A stretch of 64,000 nt of DNA from Phycomyces blakesleeanus NRRL 1555(-) (lineage: Eukaryota > Mucoromycota > Mucoromycetes > Mucorales > Phycomycetaceae): contig NW_017265134.1 in the NCBI RefSeq assembly GCF_001638985.1, positions 930,001 through 994,000 of the forward strand. The letters run 5' to 3'. A model generated the notes under the pieces. The model searched no databases and was not told the origin of the DNA. It saw only the letters and a list, made by a program, of their open reading frames with translations. A program made the position numbers and the translations under genes. Positions within the stretch are counted from its first letter, which is position 1, and every line of letters begins with the position of its first letter. Positions 1 to 13,871 of this stretch are shown here, in pieces.

Positions 1-127
1 CTCCATTTCTTTTTTTTTTATAATAAAAAATATTATGTATTTACAGAAAATAAGCAATTGGACAAGAGATAAAATGAAAGATGATGAATTCTCTTTGTTT
101 TGTTTTTGTTTTTGTTTTTTTTTTGGT

Positions 128-2900
128 TTAGTGCTTATATTCAAGGAACCGTCTCCAGTGGGATTGGTATCTTTGCTGGATTTTAATATCTTCAAGATAT
201 GTACCGAAAGTAGAACGAATGGTGTAGATGGCCTGCTTAATATCTAAAAAAAGCAAAATATTATAAGATGGTACACAACATGAAGATGTGAGCTAAGCAG
301 ATACTTTACCTGTAATCAGGAATCCAAGTTCATTCACACGTTCTACTTCTTCTAATTCTACAAGGGTACCCAACAGAACATCTAAAATCTTTTCAATGTC
401 TCGCTGGACATAGCCATATTGATCCTCATGCAAAGAAGCAGCCACTAGGCTGGCAAGAGCTGAATAATACGAATCAACAGAGCACAGGTGAGTTTATCGC
501 GATTTACTTATTAGTTTGATTGTAACAAAATGAAAAAGAAGAAGAAGATACTTACACTCAACGGAGAATAATAAAGTAGAATAGTTGTTAAATACAGATT
601 TGTACCGAGACTTGATAGTCAGAGTATTCCATTTCTTCACCCAGTCCAGGTGTTCAAACTTGTTTTCCAGATATTTGAGAATCTTTAACAAGAAATTCTC
701 TGGTACAGTAGAAATGAACTTTTGTGCACGGTCAGAAGCATCGGCAGGGGGCATTTTGGGTCCAGTTGCAAGAGTAACAGGCTTAACAAATAATGAGGAT
801 AAACGATCATCGAGATAGACTACTTCTCTTTTGGGAGCAGCAAAGACGTCCTTTTCGATCAATTTGATTTGTTTTATGGGTTGTTCCTCGATAGAACGGG
901 GCAAAATACCATTAGATGTACCTAATTCCAATAGTTTGTGTAAGATGTATTGTATCTTAATTGCACATTGATTAATCATCCAGCGTGTTGTCTCTTACCC
1001 TGTCTCTTGGTATTCGTTTCCTTGGCAATATTGTTACGGAACGTCTCGATGGTCTTGAGACACTCGCCAGAGATGCGACTCCATTCAGAATCGTTGACAT
1101 CTGAGCCAAACGTACGGAACATTTCTATACGTCTAGCAGGGTCTCTGCTAGCCATGCGAGCAAGTTCAGCATAAGCTGTTGTCTACAATACAATTTTTAA
1201 CGTCAAGCTTTCTAATTTAATTATCTATTTATTTAGTGGATTTATATTCACCTGCAATAAAGGATCCTTGTTATTCTGAAGGCCTGACAAGAGACACTCA
1301 AAAGGTTTAGGTGACAAAGTAGATACTGGCTCCACCTAAGACAAATTAAAGCATCGTAATAATTAATATATACACTCTTTTTGTTTTAAAAAGAAAGAAA
1401 GTCAAAGCTTTCATAGCCTCTTGCTCGTACAACTACAATGTATAACCTACAACTTCGAAGAAGACCATAAAAAGGCGGTCTAAAAACTCCCATCCGCTGA
1501 CAGCTATAATTCCACCCAGAACTGTGCGTGTCAACATATAAAGATTGTACCATTGGAAACCTCGGACAGGTGAATCCAACATACTAATTGTATATATATA
1601 AATTATAAGTTTCTGTTTTTTTTGCTAAATACACACACACACAAGTGCGATATTATTTAGAGGTCTTACCGTGTGTACATTCCAAAGAATTCAGCAACCT
1701 GGTGATAAATCATGCCATTGAGGAACAAGTAAGTTATGTAAGAAAATACAAAGACACGGGTGGCAATATGTGTAGCTTCACGGCAGACGGAAGAGATGCT
1801 AGTCTTGATAGTATATATTCCTTCTTGCTATTATTAAACAGGTACACGCATACATACATTTACAGTTAATGTGAATAGTTGTTATAATAATAGCAACTTT
1901 TTTTTTTACCTGAACGGAGGGGAATTCAATAATCGATCGTCGTTCATAAATGGTACGGACTGCAAAGTTGATACCAAGCAAGATAGCATAAAAAGTAACA
2001 AATATGTTATCCTGATTCAATTGACGTGCTCCAATATGGTGACTAATAATAATAAACAATCAGTCTCATAAAAAAACACAGCCAATATTTTTTACTCATG
2101 GAGCTGATTGATAAATCTATATAAAAATAACTTACTCATGGGGATTGACAAACAAGGAATCAATATAACTTTCGCCCATGAGTAAGCTCATGTAATAGCG
2201 AATAATAAAAAAACTAGAAGTAGCATAGAGAGCAGTAATGATCCAATTGTCTACATTTGACAACATGACAAACACTTCGGATGCGACATTGGGCAGATTG
2301 GATTGTTGGACTGTTTTGTTGTTTTGGTTTTTAGATGTAAATGAAAAATGAGTTTGATTGACAATCTAATGTAAAGGTATTTTTTTTTGCTTATGCATCA
2401 TGTTTATGTACAAGAGATATCTTACCAGTGCTGGTGATAAATCGAGAAGCAAATAAAGGGAGAAGAGCAATGAAGAAGATCTGAGAGAATCCAATTGTTT
2501 TCATGGAAAGCACACTAGTAATGAAGTCTTTTTATAATATACATAAAGTCAATTTGCGCGTCAGTTTAATGATTATGAGAAAAGATGCTAATTATAATGC
2601 ACAATGTATGTGTGCATGTTTCTCTCTGTGTATATGTGTCCGTATGTCTGCATGTGTCTGTGTGTATTTGTTTTTACCTCGGTTTAAACTGAATCGTAAT
2701 TGAAAAATAACTGAAATCAAAAGACAAAAGCCATAAAGCGTGGCAAGGGTTTTGATGCAACGACGATGAACTATCTGGGAGTAGGCATCGGCATATGAGA
2801 ATGTGGTGGTGGTTGTGGTAGTGGTAGTTGGTCGTTCAGGCACTTTTTGTACGTTCGTGTTTTGTGCAAATACGGTAGGTTGGGTTGCCAATGGCACCAT
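128..2900 (-). CDS. NDC1: Nucleoporin NDC1 (Cut11-like), nuclear pore and spindle pole body membrane protein
   Basis: Ndc1 is a multi-pass membrane nucleoporin that anchors nuclear pore complexes, and in fungi also spindle pole bodies, in the nuclear envelope. The gene is built of about a dozen short exons read right to left. The N-terminal half has about six hydrophobic segments, including LATLYGFCLLISVIF near residue 60 and a stretch around HIGARQLNQDNIFVTFYAIL typical of the family. The C-terminal half is soluble, with the segment TTAYAELARMASRDPARRIE and a final exon at 128-246 reading QAIYTIRSTFGTYLEDIKIQ, which matches the Ndc1 C-terminus. The start at 2900 is the first ATG; the frame stays open upstream to 2975 but without an ATG. 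The first intron appears to run from 2677 to 2528, joining G to AC in frame. The order of membrane segments supports the call; some exon limits in the middle are uncertain. Confidence 0.75.
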
Positions 2901-5900
2901 GATTAAATTTTCTTTAAATGTGTATGTTTTTGGTTGGTGACAATGGAGGAAGGAGGGGTTGGATTGCAAAGCCAAAGAGACAGTTGAACTATTTCTGGTG
3001 TTGATTTTATTTTACTTTATATTTTATTATTTTTTTTGCTCAAGAACGCGTTTTATTTTTTATTTTATTTTATTTTAACAAATATTTTATACAGGTGTGT
3101 ACAGGATTTTTCTGAAAGGTTACGTTCGGAGAGTAAAGCATTAACTTATTCGGTAATATATCATTTATGTGATAATAATTTGAGCGGCGCGTTATACATT
3201 AAGAGACCTCTTATTTTTGCGCAATATTAACGTAAAATATTATCGCTAATCAACGTTTTGCTTTATTTTATTTTCTATAGTAAATATATTGTAAGTAATT
3301 GCTAATAGACCCTTCCTCCTGCTACTCCTACAAAAGGCATTAAAGGGAGTCTTTGTATTAGTATATTCCCATAATTTCTCCTTTATTTCTAAAAGCTATA
3401 CCAATGTCTGCTGCTTGTACCAGCAAATAAATAATAAATGAAATAATTGCTAGCTGACCTTTTCTCTTGAAAAGATTGTTGATAATAACCGAGGGAATTA
3501 AGGGATTATATAATACAAGGAGCATTTAAGAACTCCTAACTGTTATGATTGAATCTTTTTTTCTATTAGAGAGCTCGTTGTCGACTGAAAATTCTAAATT
3601 TTTGCTTATTATTCGTCAGCGGCGAATCAATTTCCAATGAAATATTCTAGAATTTTACTGTGGAGGTCATTTAGTGATGAATTGGTGAAAATATAGAGAA
3701 TTCCCAAGTTTTCACTCCATTCCATCCCTAAATCTTTAGTAAGAATTGAGCTTGTTTCTCCCCCTTCAAAACTGAGCATAATATAGTCAAGAGGCTTTTC
3801 TTGATATCTACTTAATAGAATAATACTTGAAAAGTCAAGTTTATTAAGATGTATTTCTCTTATGTTTGTCACAGTATTTATGTTTTCATGAACTGTGGTT
3901 GAGTTTTTTTTTAATTATTTTGACTGGGTTTCACTAATAATTATTTTTTAGAAATCTTGCAAAAAATCACATCTCAACGGGTTCTCCACTATTAAGATCA
4001 CCAAAACGTGAACCTTAAGCGCCTTGAATAGACATCAAATTCTTGGCGAATTATGAACTTTTACACAGATTAGTCAAAGTCATCCGATCTCACTTGTTTT
4101 GTATTAGAAAAAAATTAAAAATTAAAAAGATCTATAAATATATATTGTTTTGGACACTATTCTCTTTCAGCAATTATAGTAGAAAATAAGTATGAAGATT
4201 GTGATTAATGGCTTTTTTTTCTTTTTTTTTTAGTGCTTACAAATCATTTTTTTGTTAAATTTGACCAAGAATCTTGAATATAATATAACCAAATATATAT
4301 GTACATGTAATACTCAAAGGTTGAACGATTGTTATATAGATATTAGTATTAAATGCTATTGAAATTTTCTTTATGATACTTAAGCTTTTCAATAATGCTA
4401 AGCCTTTGGTTTACAGTAACAATTATGCATATTTAACTGCAATTTGGTTTAATATTACCAGTCCAAGATCTGTAGATTGTCAAAAAAAAATCATGCAGTT
4501 TACAATCTCAGTTGGGGCACGCCCCAGAAATAGAAAGCTAAAACCATCTCGGATTAGACACGTCCATATCAAGAAAGGCGTTCTATATTACAATATCTCT
4601 GATTTATTCTTTCATGACATTCATAGCAAATGTATAGCAAATTATAACAGAAAGAAAGTCTAATAAAGTCACGTGCCTAACTTGTTTACATTTTTACTAG
4701 TAAAATTCTTACAAATTCCATGTATATATTTCTTCAAAGTTATAGTGTAAAATTGTTACAAAACTCCGCATGCTTGAAAATGGTTACAGATTTTTGCCTT
4801 TTTCTTAGGCTTTCTAACTCCGTAAACTCCATATAGAACGCCAAAAATGGTTCTATAATACTCCAACTCTGACAGTTCTCCTCTCTCTGAGATAGATAGA
4901 TATTAGCGCTTTTTTTACTATTGTTATTGCTATTACTATTAACTGAAACCTATAATTTCTTGCTTTATTTATTATTCCTGCAGTAAAGAGTTATTTTTGC
5001 TAAATTATAAACACATATATATATGCATATCTATATACGTTTTTAACTTTTTATGAAAGTGAATATGTTGGTCTGTCAATAATACAAAAGAAGTATGCTT
5101 GTCTGTCTCCCCATGCACTTTGATTTAAGCAGGTATTTACAGCAAGCCGTATTTTACTCGGTTAAATGTACCAGATAATCCCAAAGAGCCACCAACCTAA
5201 TACGGTCAACTCTACCATGGTGAGAATATTCGGTTACATTTACCACGTTCAATGTGAGAGTAGCTTATTTCAGAAATCTTGTATTTTTAATTTTATTTAT
5301 TTATATGTATTGGGGTATGAATTATATCACATCTCTCACAATCATGGGTTCAATAAAGTATTCAAGACTTTGCTTCTACAAATAAACTTGAATCTCAAGA
5401 TATTTGATGATAGATAGGATTCTTGACAAATATATATATATAGGTTTACCGATGTCTCCATATACATTTATACTTGACTTTGACTTTAGCTTTGTGTTTG
5501 TATCAAAGTGCCTACCTAATAATGATAATGATAATGGTAGTCTACATCAGTACAATCAATTGCTTGCCCTCATTCATTTTTTTTCAAAAAAATAAAAAAT
5601 AAAATGAATCACTGCATATCAGATCTTCTTTTATTTATATTATATTCTACAGAGTACCAAAAAGGAGATTATCTTATTACAAATAAGGAAGACCGACAAG
5701 ACATTTAATGTTTCACAACGTGGGAAGCGAGCCAGAAGGGAAGGGGGTGGAAGATATGAAAATGATGACGTAGAGTGGGGAGATTCGGCTTAATAAAGAG
5801 TCAAGGGCGTAGGGATCCAATCAGATAAGCTAAATGGATAAGTTTTGCTTGATAGGTGCAAATAGACACGCTGCCTAAACCACCAGAGTTCCTGAGTCAG

Positions 5901-6065
5901 GGCCTGTAAATCTGATAAAAAAAAAGAGATTATTTTTTCATAACAAAAAATAAAAAAAATAAAGGCAGGAAATTCTGAATAAATTGCCACCGGACTTTTT
6001 TTTTTCTTTTTTTTTACCATCTTCTCCTCCCTCTTCTTATTACTTTTAAATCAATACACACACAA
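2901..6065. other. Gene-free intergenic stretch between divergent NDC1 and ISU1
   Basis: The stretch is AT-rich with homopolymer runs. Two open frames, 3627-3872 (-, no ATG start) and 4373-4663 (+, 96 codons), resemble nothing I recognise. A 10-base inverted pair (cgttctatat at about 4578 and atatagaacg at about 4832) lies around the second one. The last 100 bases before ISU1 are pyrimidine-rich and A-rich, as expected for a promoter and 5' leader. Confidence 0.5.
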
Positions 6066-6802
6066 ATGTTGCGCACAGCCTTGAACACCTTCCAAAACTC
6101 AACTCGTCTTGTACGCACACCTATTGCCTCGACCGGAGTACGCTTCTATCATGAAAAAGTAAGCGATAAGATTGCATTTGAATTTAAATTAAATTAAATA
6201 AATTAAATTTAAATGAAATACACTGCGATGGAATCACCAAAAAAGATCCTCATTCTAATTTAAATTGCAATAACAGGTTATTGATCATTACGAAAGACCC
6301 CGTAATGTCGGCTCTTTCCCCAAAAGCGACCCTGATGTCGGCACTGGACTTGTTGGTGCACCAGCCTGTGGTGATGTTATGAAGCTTCAAATCAAGGTTG
6401 ACGACAGCACTGGAAAGATTGTCGATGTCAAGTTCAAAACATTTGGCTGTGGCTCGGCTATTGCTTCCAGCAGCTTTATGACTGAGCGTGTCAGAGGCAT
6501 GACCCTCGAGCAAGCTAGTCAGGTCAAGAACACTGAGATTGCTAAGGAGCTCTGTCTGCCTCCTGTCAAGTTGCATTGCTCAAGTAAAGATACTTTCATT
6601 ATTAATATTGTTTCTATAGCATGTATTATGACTATATATTAATCAATCAATCAATCAATCAATCGACTTTCTTCTCTTTCTGCTTGTAGTGTTGGCTGAG
6701 GATGCTATCAAATCCGCTATCAAAGATTATAAGAGCAAGCGTGACGCCAAGGCTATTCAGATCCCTTCTGCTGAACCTACTCCTGCCCAGGCCACCGCAT
6801 AA
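6066..6802 (+). CDS. ISU1: Mitochondrial iron-sulfur cluster assembly scaffold Isu1/IscU
   Basis: Isu1 is the mitochondrial matrix scaffold on which [2Fe-2S] clusters are built from sulfur supplied by the Nfs1 desulfurase, before transfer with the help of Hsp70/J-protein chaperones. Three exons are predicted: 6066-6158, 6277-6583 and 6690-6802, with introns starting GTAAGC and GTAAAG. The first 31 residues are rich in Arg and Ser with no acidic residue until HEK, typical of a mitochondrial presequence. The mature protein shows all three cluster-ligand cysteines, in APACGDVMKL, FGCGSAIASSSF and KLHCSMLAEDAI. The LPPVK chaperone-recognition motif precedes the last cysteine. The codon for the Met of CSMLAEDA is restored across the second intron. 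The length, about 170 residues, is normal for the family. The short C-terminal tail rich in Ala/Pro/Thr is variable in fungi. Confidence 0.97.
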
Positions 6803-7944
6803 AGAAAAATGAACACATCTACACCCACATCCACACAGACACACAATTCAAAAATGTATTCACCATCAAACAAGCAAACAAACAAACAGCAACGATATGT
6901 TCATGACTTGCCTCGGAATGTTCATTGAAATTGCATTCTCATCCTTTCTGTAACATAGCATTCTAACCATTCAATATAAATATCCATAGTCTTTTTTTAA
7001 TTTTTAGTATTTTTGAATAAAATCAGCCAGGTTATCCATTTATTTTCTCTAAACTTTATGTTCCCTTTCACTCTAGAGCTCTATTGGGTTCTTTAGATCA
7101 TCCATCCCCGCACACTCTACACCTCACCCTATACCCCACACTCCCCTTGTCCTGTTTTGACATCAGCTACCTAGATATTATACTGCATGGGAAAGGGTTA
7201 TTGTGGATTTGATTGTCAATAGAAGAGCAAAGGATAAAAGATTAAAGAGAAACAAAGAAAAGAAAAGCATAATGTGTGAATAGGGTATCTGTTGAAAGAA
7301 TAAGAGAAGAAGAAGAAGAAAAAGGTTTTACGAATGGAGGCGTGTAGTGTGGGATCCTCCATCTTTTTGAAAACAAAAAAAAAGAGATATATCTAGGATA
7401 GTTCCTTAAGATTTTCTTTTTCTTTTTTTTACTTTCTCTTTCTTAAATCAAGCACAAAACACTATCTATTGGAAAATATTTCTTCCTCACTAAAAACTTC
7501 ATCTTCCTTTATCAGAAAGCATCTTGTGTAACCTCGAAAGATCCTTTGTAGCTGTGACAGTCAAAATAATACACAATCTCTTTACTGATGTGTGCTATAA
7601 AGAAATTAATCAAGTGAAACCCCATTATTTTATTTTGATAAATGTATCATTTAATGTAATGATTATAAAATCGCATTGAATATTTAAGTTTTTGATATTT
7701 TATATAATCGAATGAAAAACAAGGAGTATAATCTGTGAATACTTTTCTTTTAATAAACTTGTAAGAAGAATCGATTGCCCTAATTATTATTTATAGGAAA
7801 ATATGCAAAAAAAAAGGTATTTTTTTTTGGTAAGATTGGAAATGGCTCGAATGCACACGTTTTACATATAAAAGTAAAAGTAAACCTTTATATAATGAAA
7901 TTTTGCAGAGGTGTTCTTATTGACGTAGCAAAGTCTTTTAGTTT

Positions 7945-7984
7945 TATATATAGATATAGATATAGATATAGATATAGATAGATG
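7945..7984. repeat. (GATATA)n microsatellite
   Basis: About six tandem copies of a GATATA-type hexamer end in GATAGATG. It lies in gene-free DNA. Confidence 0.85.
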
Positions 7985-9597
7985 TATCAGTTGGACTGGA
8001 AATTCTTTTGGTTGTGCCTTAAATTGGGATTATGTGGAGAGAATTAAATCTAAATAAGACAAACCTAACCTAAAGTCGTATTGTGCTTGATACGAAGGGA
8101 TTGTGCTGAACAAATGTATCAAGGTCTTATTGAATGTCAATAAAGTGCAATCTGACGTATTGGATAATAAATGCTAACTAATACTACGAGAAAGAAAGAA
8201 AAAAAGGACATTTTTTAGGGGGATAAATTTAAAGGATAATTTTCAAATGTAAATTTAGGAGATGTTTTGCGTACAATTCACTTTTTGTTTGTTTTTTTTA
8301 CCCTATATTTTTATGAATAATCATGTACCTCTTGCTCTCATGCATATTTAATGTAAGGTAAGGTAATTTAACGTAATTTAACGTAGCGTGATATAATGTA
8401 TTATTTATTTAATAATAATAAACTTCTCTTCTATTGATTTTATTGGTATATATTTATATTGGATAATATATCATAAAGTTCCATTGTGTAGATGTATTCT
8501 TAAAAAATCATTGGCCTTCCTTATATCAGGGTTCTATCAACTGGTGCTTATTTAAAGACATTTTACTTATTTTGAAACTTTATTAGATAATAAGCATTTA
8601 TTCATTGTCATCATTAACTGACTACCAATATTTATAATCTCTTATGCTCTCTTACCAAACATTTTACTCTATTGTATTGTATTGAACTAATAATAAAATT
8701 ATAGTAGTCTTCATCTGCATTATAAAGAAAGATACTTTCACAGCCGTTCTATCTATCTTGACAGCATAACCCCTCTTCCTCCAGAAAAATATTGGCTCCA
8801 AAAGAAACTCAATTTACTATAATCTCAAAAACTTCTCCTCATAACCACTCTTCTTTCTTTCTTCTTTCTTTCTTGCTGCCCGGAAAGTCCCCTCCAATAA
8901 TTATAGTTTCAAACCGAGTCAACAATACCATCGACTCTTATCTTTATACTCTAGTAAGATTAAAAAATCCCTACATCAAAAATTCGGTCAAGATACCAAA
9001 ATTTGTAATAATAAAAAATGTCTCTCGATCTATATTAACCTTTTTGTTTCAATTTTTTAAAAAAAATATAACAAATATTCTACACCTCACTTTTGGTATT
9101 TAATGCGACTTGGTGATAGAAAACTGGTCTGTGTTTCATAGCAAATATTATGAGTCAACCAAGGGTCTCCAGGAATGAGAATGTGTACTTCGTAAATGCG
9201 GATTTAAGGTTTAGTTAACCGATGAATTTGGTACGCCTAAGCACTTTTCTTCGTGTTCCCAACTATCTTGAATTTTTTCAAGAAAGTCCTCCCCCCCTAC
9301 TTCTCTCACCCTCATCATATATTGTCTCGCTCAAGCAACAAATGTAACATCTAATGGTCTTTAAAAATAATGTTGCAATCATTAAATCTTCATTTTTTTT
9401 CCTTCCTACTATTCTCATAGATCAACTCTAATTTATAAAATCCAAAATTATTTGGATGCTATGACTTTTGATTTTCATTTTAAACACTATTTTCAAAGTT
9501 GATATTCTTGATGGTGATGCCCTTGACCTTTTGATACATCTCTACCAATTTTGATATGTTGACTTGATTTCGGAGAGATTCATCTCCTTCTTCCTTA

Positions 9598-9626
9598 CCC
9601 TTACCCCTACCCTTACCCTTCTCCCC
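9598..9626 (-). repeat. Imperfect CCCTTA/CCCCTA array, possible G-quadruplex on the minus strand
   Basis: Five C-runs of three or four bases (9598-9600, 9604-9607, 9610-9612, 9616-9618, 9623-9626) are spaced by 3-4 bases. The minus strand therefore carries five closely spaced G-runs. The repeat unit differs from the canonical TTAGGG telomere repeat. Confidence 0.55.
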
Positions 9627-10091
9627 ATATTCCTCAAGGTTGGAAGTATTGTGTGACAAGGGTTGACAAGTCCCAAAAAAAAACAATGGACAGGTCCCAG
9701 AAAGAGCACGACTGTGACAAGAAGAACATGAATATATATATATATATAAATGATAGGGGATATTGAAAAGGTGTCTATTTTTTTTTCTTTAATTACAATC
9801 GCGAATATATAAATAAAACGAAAATTGAAACATATAAAAAATAAATCATGTTTATTCAAAATACTACCCTTAAAACCACTCTTAAAGCTCTAAAAAAGAT
9901 TTACAGAAATCTCCCACCAAACTAATTTTGCTTTTGCTTTTTTTTTACTATAGTGTGCAAGAGGTCCAGTATTTACACATATCCATGACTAAGATTGCTT
10001 TATTTTTTCTTCTTTTAATTCAATCTTGATTTTTAATACATAAAAAAAAAAGTTAATATTATTGCTTTATTACAAATTGAGAAATGAATAC

Positions 10092-10126
<35 letters not shown>

Positions 10127-13100
10127 TACGCATACATATATACATAATGCATAATACATAATACATCATACATAGATATGGCTTGATTACAATAGCAGTG
10201 CCTCAACTTTATATGTAAGAATTTCAAATCCAAGAATTAATTTGCTTCTTCTTGATTTTTTCTTTGTAAAACAAGCTCTATAACATCAATTTCTATTAAT
10301 AAAATGGTTTAGTAATCTACAATCTAGTATACATATATACAAATAGTTCAGACAATAATATAGAACAATAATGTGGATCTATTGAAAGCGAGGGACCCTG
10401 AGGAACCATTAATAAAGTATCTAAAAATACAGAAAAAGAAATTACATCAATCAATAAATAAAGGGACATTTCAATGCTAGATTTTTTAAGGAGAGAGGTG
10501 GACTTTAAGTTTCTGATATAGATAAGATTCAAGAAGTATTATTTGTCATTTGTAGCTTGATTACCGAAACCAGACTGCAGATTAGGATGTGTGTGATTTG
10601 ATGCAAGTTGTTTCGTTTTTCGGAGATTATATACTGTGATTTAAACAATAAAGTACCGATTGTATATTTAAATACCGTAAGTCTATCATTTGCATTGAGC
10701 TGCGTTCTTTTTTTTTTAAGTACATAGATTATGATTAAAGCACTGTACTGACTACATAAAAAGATGAGCTGCAAGTAGCCAAGTGTATGGTTTTTATATA
10801 TAAAAAATAAAGTACTTTAACTTGATTGTTTATTGTTGTACAACAATCGATACCTGTAGTAATTTCTTGTAGAGTAATTACAGTCCTCTGTTGAAGAATT
10901 GATATTTAAAACTTGATTCTCATATTATTATTTTATCATCTTTATTTTTAGTAGATACAACAGTCAAATATATAGTAGAAATATCTGCAGCGCGATACCT
11001 TTATTCAATTTACTTTATTATCCAATACACATATAATCAAAGAAAGAAGATATCTCTTACCGCAATGCCAATGTAGCAAAAAGAGTACCTTTAATAAAGT
11101 GATAGTGATACACAGGAAACATATATAAAGCATACTAAATTATCTCTCAGTACGCAGCCGCTCCATATATAAAAAATAATAACTAAATATTAGTGGTTTG
11201 TAGAGAAGATAGCTTAAATTAATAGGTACGTTCAGTCGGAAATTGACTATACCATTAAACATGTATGCAGTCTTCTAGTCCATTAAAGAAAGAAAAAAAA
11301 CAAAACAAAAAACAACAGTCCTCTTTCTTTTATCATTTAAAACGGCTGCCTGAGTTAAACAACCAAAAAAAATTATGATTACCGGCACAGAGCTTCTAAA
11401 AAGGGTTTAAATTGCTCTAAATTTAGAAAGGCTAACAGGAGTTTTAAATATGTGCAAAGATTTTGCAGATGTGCAGTTTTTTTTTGGAAATCCTTGCACA
11501 TTATTTTCTATAGTGAATATTTTTTTTGTCAAGGTTTAAGACTCGTCAAAGTAAATAAAATACAATAAATATAATAATAATAATAAAAAAAATAAGAAGA
11601 ATAAGTATTTGTACTGCTTGGAAAGATCTATCCACCTTGTTATTTTCAAAGGATTGGTAATTAGACCTGATGTTTAAATATAACAATTATATATATATAA
11701 AATAAATGGGAAGTTATTGATTGATATTTTGTTGCGTTACGCCTCGTTTTTGTTTATTCATTCAGGTTGATGAATTTGATGATTGAAATGATTAAACTTG
11801 ACAACCCTCTCAGTAAGGAAAAAAGCTCATGGCATAAAATATTTTTGTGTTCATTCAAGAACAAAAAAAAAATTATCTTGATATATTATTCTTTTTCTTT
11901 TTTTTTCTTTCTTGTTGCTCTCCTGATTTTGGCTGTTAATTCATAGTCGAGACTTTTCTTTCACAAGATCTCTAAGATACATGCTATCTATTGATCAAAA
12001 TTGTCTATAATTGAGGCTATAATTTTACCATCTTTCATCAAAATTTAATAGTAATAATAGCTGGTTTTTATGTATACACAATTTTTTTTATATATTTTAT
12101 TATTTAAAATAAAGGTTGTCAAGTCTGTCGGTATTCAAATACGAAAGTATCGGCGTATCTTTAATTTAAGTCGCCTACATTATATGTAATCCCCGTACTT
12201 CTATTTTTAGTTGAAAAAAAGGCTATATATTTTATTTCTATTCTATTTTTTTTTATTTTTATTTTTGAATGGAGTAGACTGTACTCCAGTTTGAACTGTT
12301 TATGGATAATCACGGAGGGGAGTATTGTGATAAACTTGGCCAATAGATCACTACCCCTGGCATATTTGCTATTTCACTTTCTTGGATGATCATCCTAATT
12401 GCTATTACTACATAAACAAACAGACAAACAAACAAGATCCAAGAGATAAAAGAAGTACCTTTATTGTTATATATATATATATTACCTATAAAAATAACGT
12501 TAATCTTAATACAATTTAAAAATTCAAAGTCTAAAAGAAGAGATGGAGTATATGAAGAGCCAAGTAGACAAAATAGAGTTGGCCAAGCGTCAGGATCTAT
12601 TAGTAAGGTAAAAAGTTACCAAGTGTGGAATCTGGGAAGTGATAGGTGGCAAACATTAAGTACCCGAATTAAAAAAAAAAAAAAAAGGTGCTAAAATGAC
12701 CCTATTGCAGAGCTCCGTATTGTTGTGGCTGGACATTTTTGAAAGGATACTTCAGACTGATTTGTTTGTAAGAAGAACGACGAAAGAAAAAAAAACAAAA
12801 AATTCCTTTTTGGGTACGACCAAGCCAGTCTGGACAAATATGGAATCTTCTGTTGCACTCAATAATCTACCACTCTAAACACACATGTATACCCCAAGTA
12901 CCGGAAGAGGCGGCGAAATACCCTATAAGAAATACGTATATATATATATATATATATATACATACACAAATAAGAATAAGATTGAGGGTATACTTGATAG
13001 TAAAATATAAATATATATATATATATATTGGATATTGTTTCACATTGAATTATTTGCAAGGGAGTCTTTGATAATTAATTACTAGTTATATAATAATGGG

Positions 13101-13302
13101 GTCTTGCAAATACAGTGTATGTAGCTATAATCAAATAATAACTGATAAAAATAGAGGTAAATTTATTTAATCGATTGATCGATTGCTTGATTGCTTGATT
13201 GCTTGATTGATTGTTCGATTGTTCGATTGGTACACAACATAGTATATACAATGTGTATATAGTGTATATTATATATATATGTGTGTGTATAAAAGTATGT
13301 AA

Positions 13303-13356
13303 GTAGGTAGGTAGGTGGGTAGGTAGGTAGGTAGGTAGGTAGGTATGTATGTATGT
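13303..13356. repeat. (TAGG)n/(TATG)n tetranucleotide microsatellite
   Basis: Tandem TAGG units change into TATG units. Neighbouring bases from about 13170 hold GATTGATTG/GATTGCTTG repeats. Long open frames across this DNA are artefacts of the repeat. Confidence 0.85.
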
Positions 13357-13871
13357 ACGTATATATGTCATGTATGCCATGTATGTCATGTATGTGTGTA
13401 TATTGTTGGTCCTGATGATAGCCACAAAAATGGGCCATCCGAGTTATATACCAGGCAAGATAAGCGGGGTGGGTTTGATTGGTGAAGATCGGGAAGTTAT
13501 CCATTGACAGAACTTTTTTTTTTGATTTTTTGTTTAAAATCCGCCTCTTCCCCGCCCTCTTCATCAAGACATGAAAAATAAATAAATAAAATATTTTTCT
13601 CTTTTTTTTGTTCTCTCTTTTACACTTCTTCTTACATTTACTCTTTAACCTCCCCTTTCTTACACACTTCTTCTTCTTCTTTTTCTTGTTCTTTTATTGC
13701 TATTCTCATCTTTACATATTATACAATTTTTATTACATGTGTGTATAAATATCGCCTTTATTTTTGTACCATTTTGGATCAACTAGTCCAAAACAAATCT
13801 ACACCGCATTTTATAACCACACGCAAGCCCAAACGCACTACAAAACCTCAAACGCATAGAATACAAAGAAA

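Larger units (their letters stand above)
6803..13871. other. 7-kb gene-free AT-rich region
   Basis: I see no supportable gene. The open frames here are short, often lack an ATG, or are translations of microsatellites (for example 10085-10160 CA/TA repeats and 13180-13400 TAGG/TTGA repeats). The longest non-repeat frame, 8792-9103 (+), has no ATG start and no recognisable domain. The stretch just before 13872 is pyrimidine-rich with TTC-repeat tracts, consistent with the leader of the cyclin gene. The G-rich motif at 9598-9626 is listed separately. Confidence 0.6.

Noticed and set aside
2901..2975. Longer N-terminus for NDC1 upstream of 2900
   Set aside because: The frame is open but contains no ATG; the first ATG is at 2900.
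3627..3872. 81-codon minus-strand frame with ordinary composition
   Set aside because: It begins at GTG, has no splice partners that I can see, and no recognised motif.
8792..9103. 103-codon plus-strand open frame
   Set aside because: It has no ATG start, Lys/Ile/Phe-rich composition as expected from AT-rich DNA, and no domain.
9598..9626. Interstitial telomere repeat
   Set aside because: The unit is CCCTTA/CCCCTA on the plus strand, not CCCTAA, and the array is very short; only a possible G-quadruplex is retained.
13075..13567. Two long minus-strand open frames of over 110 codons
   Set aside because: They are translations of TAGG, TATG and GATTG microsatellites (Tyr/Thr/Leu/Pro and Ile-Gln-Ser repeats).
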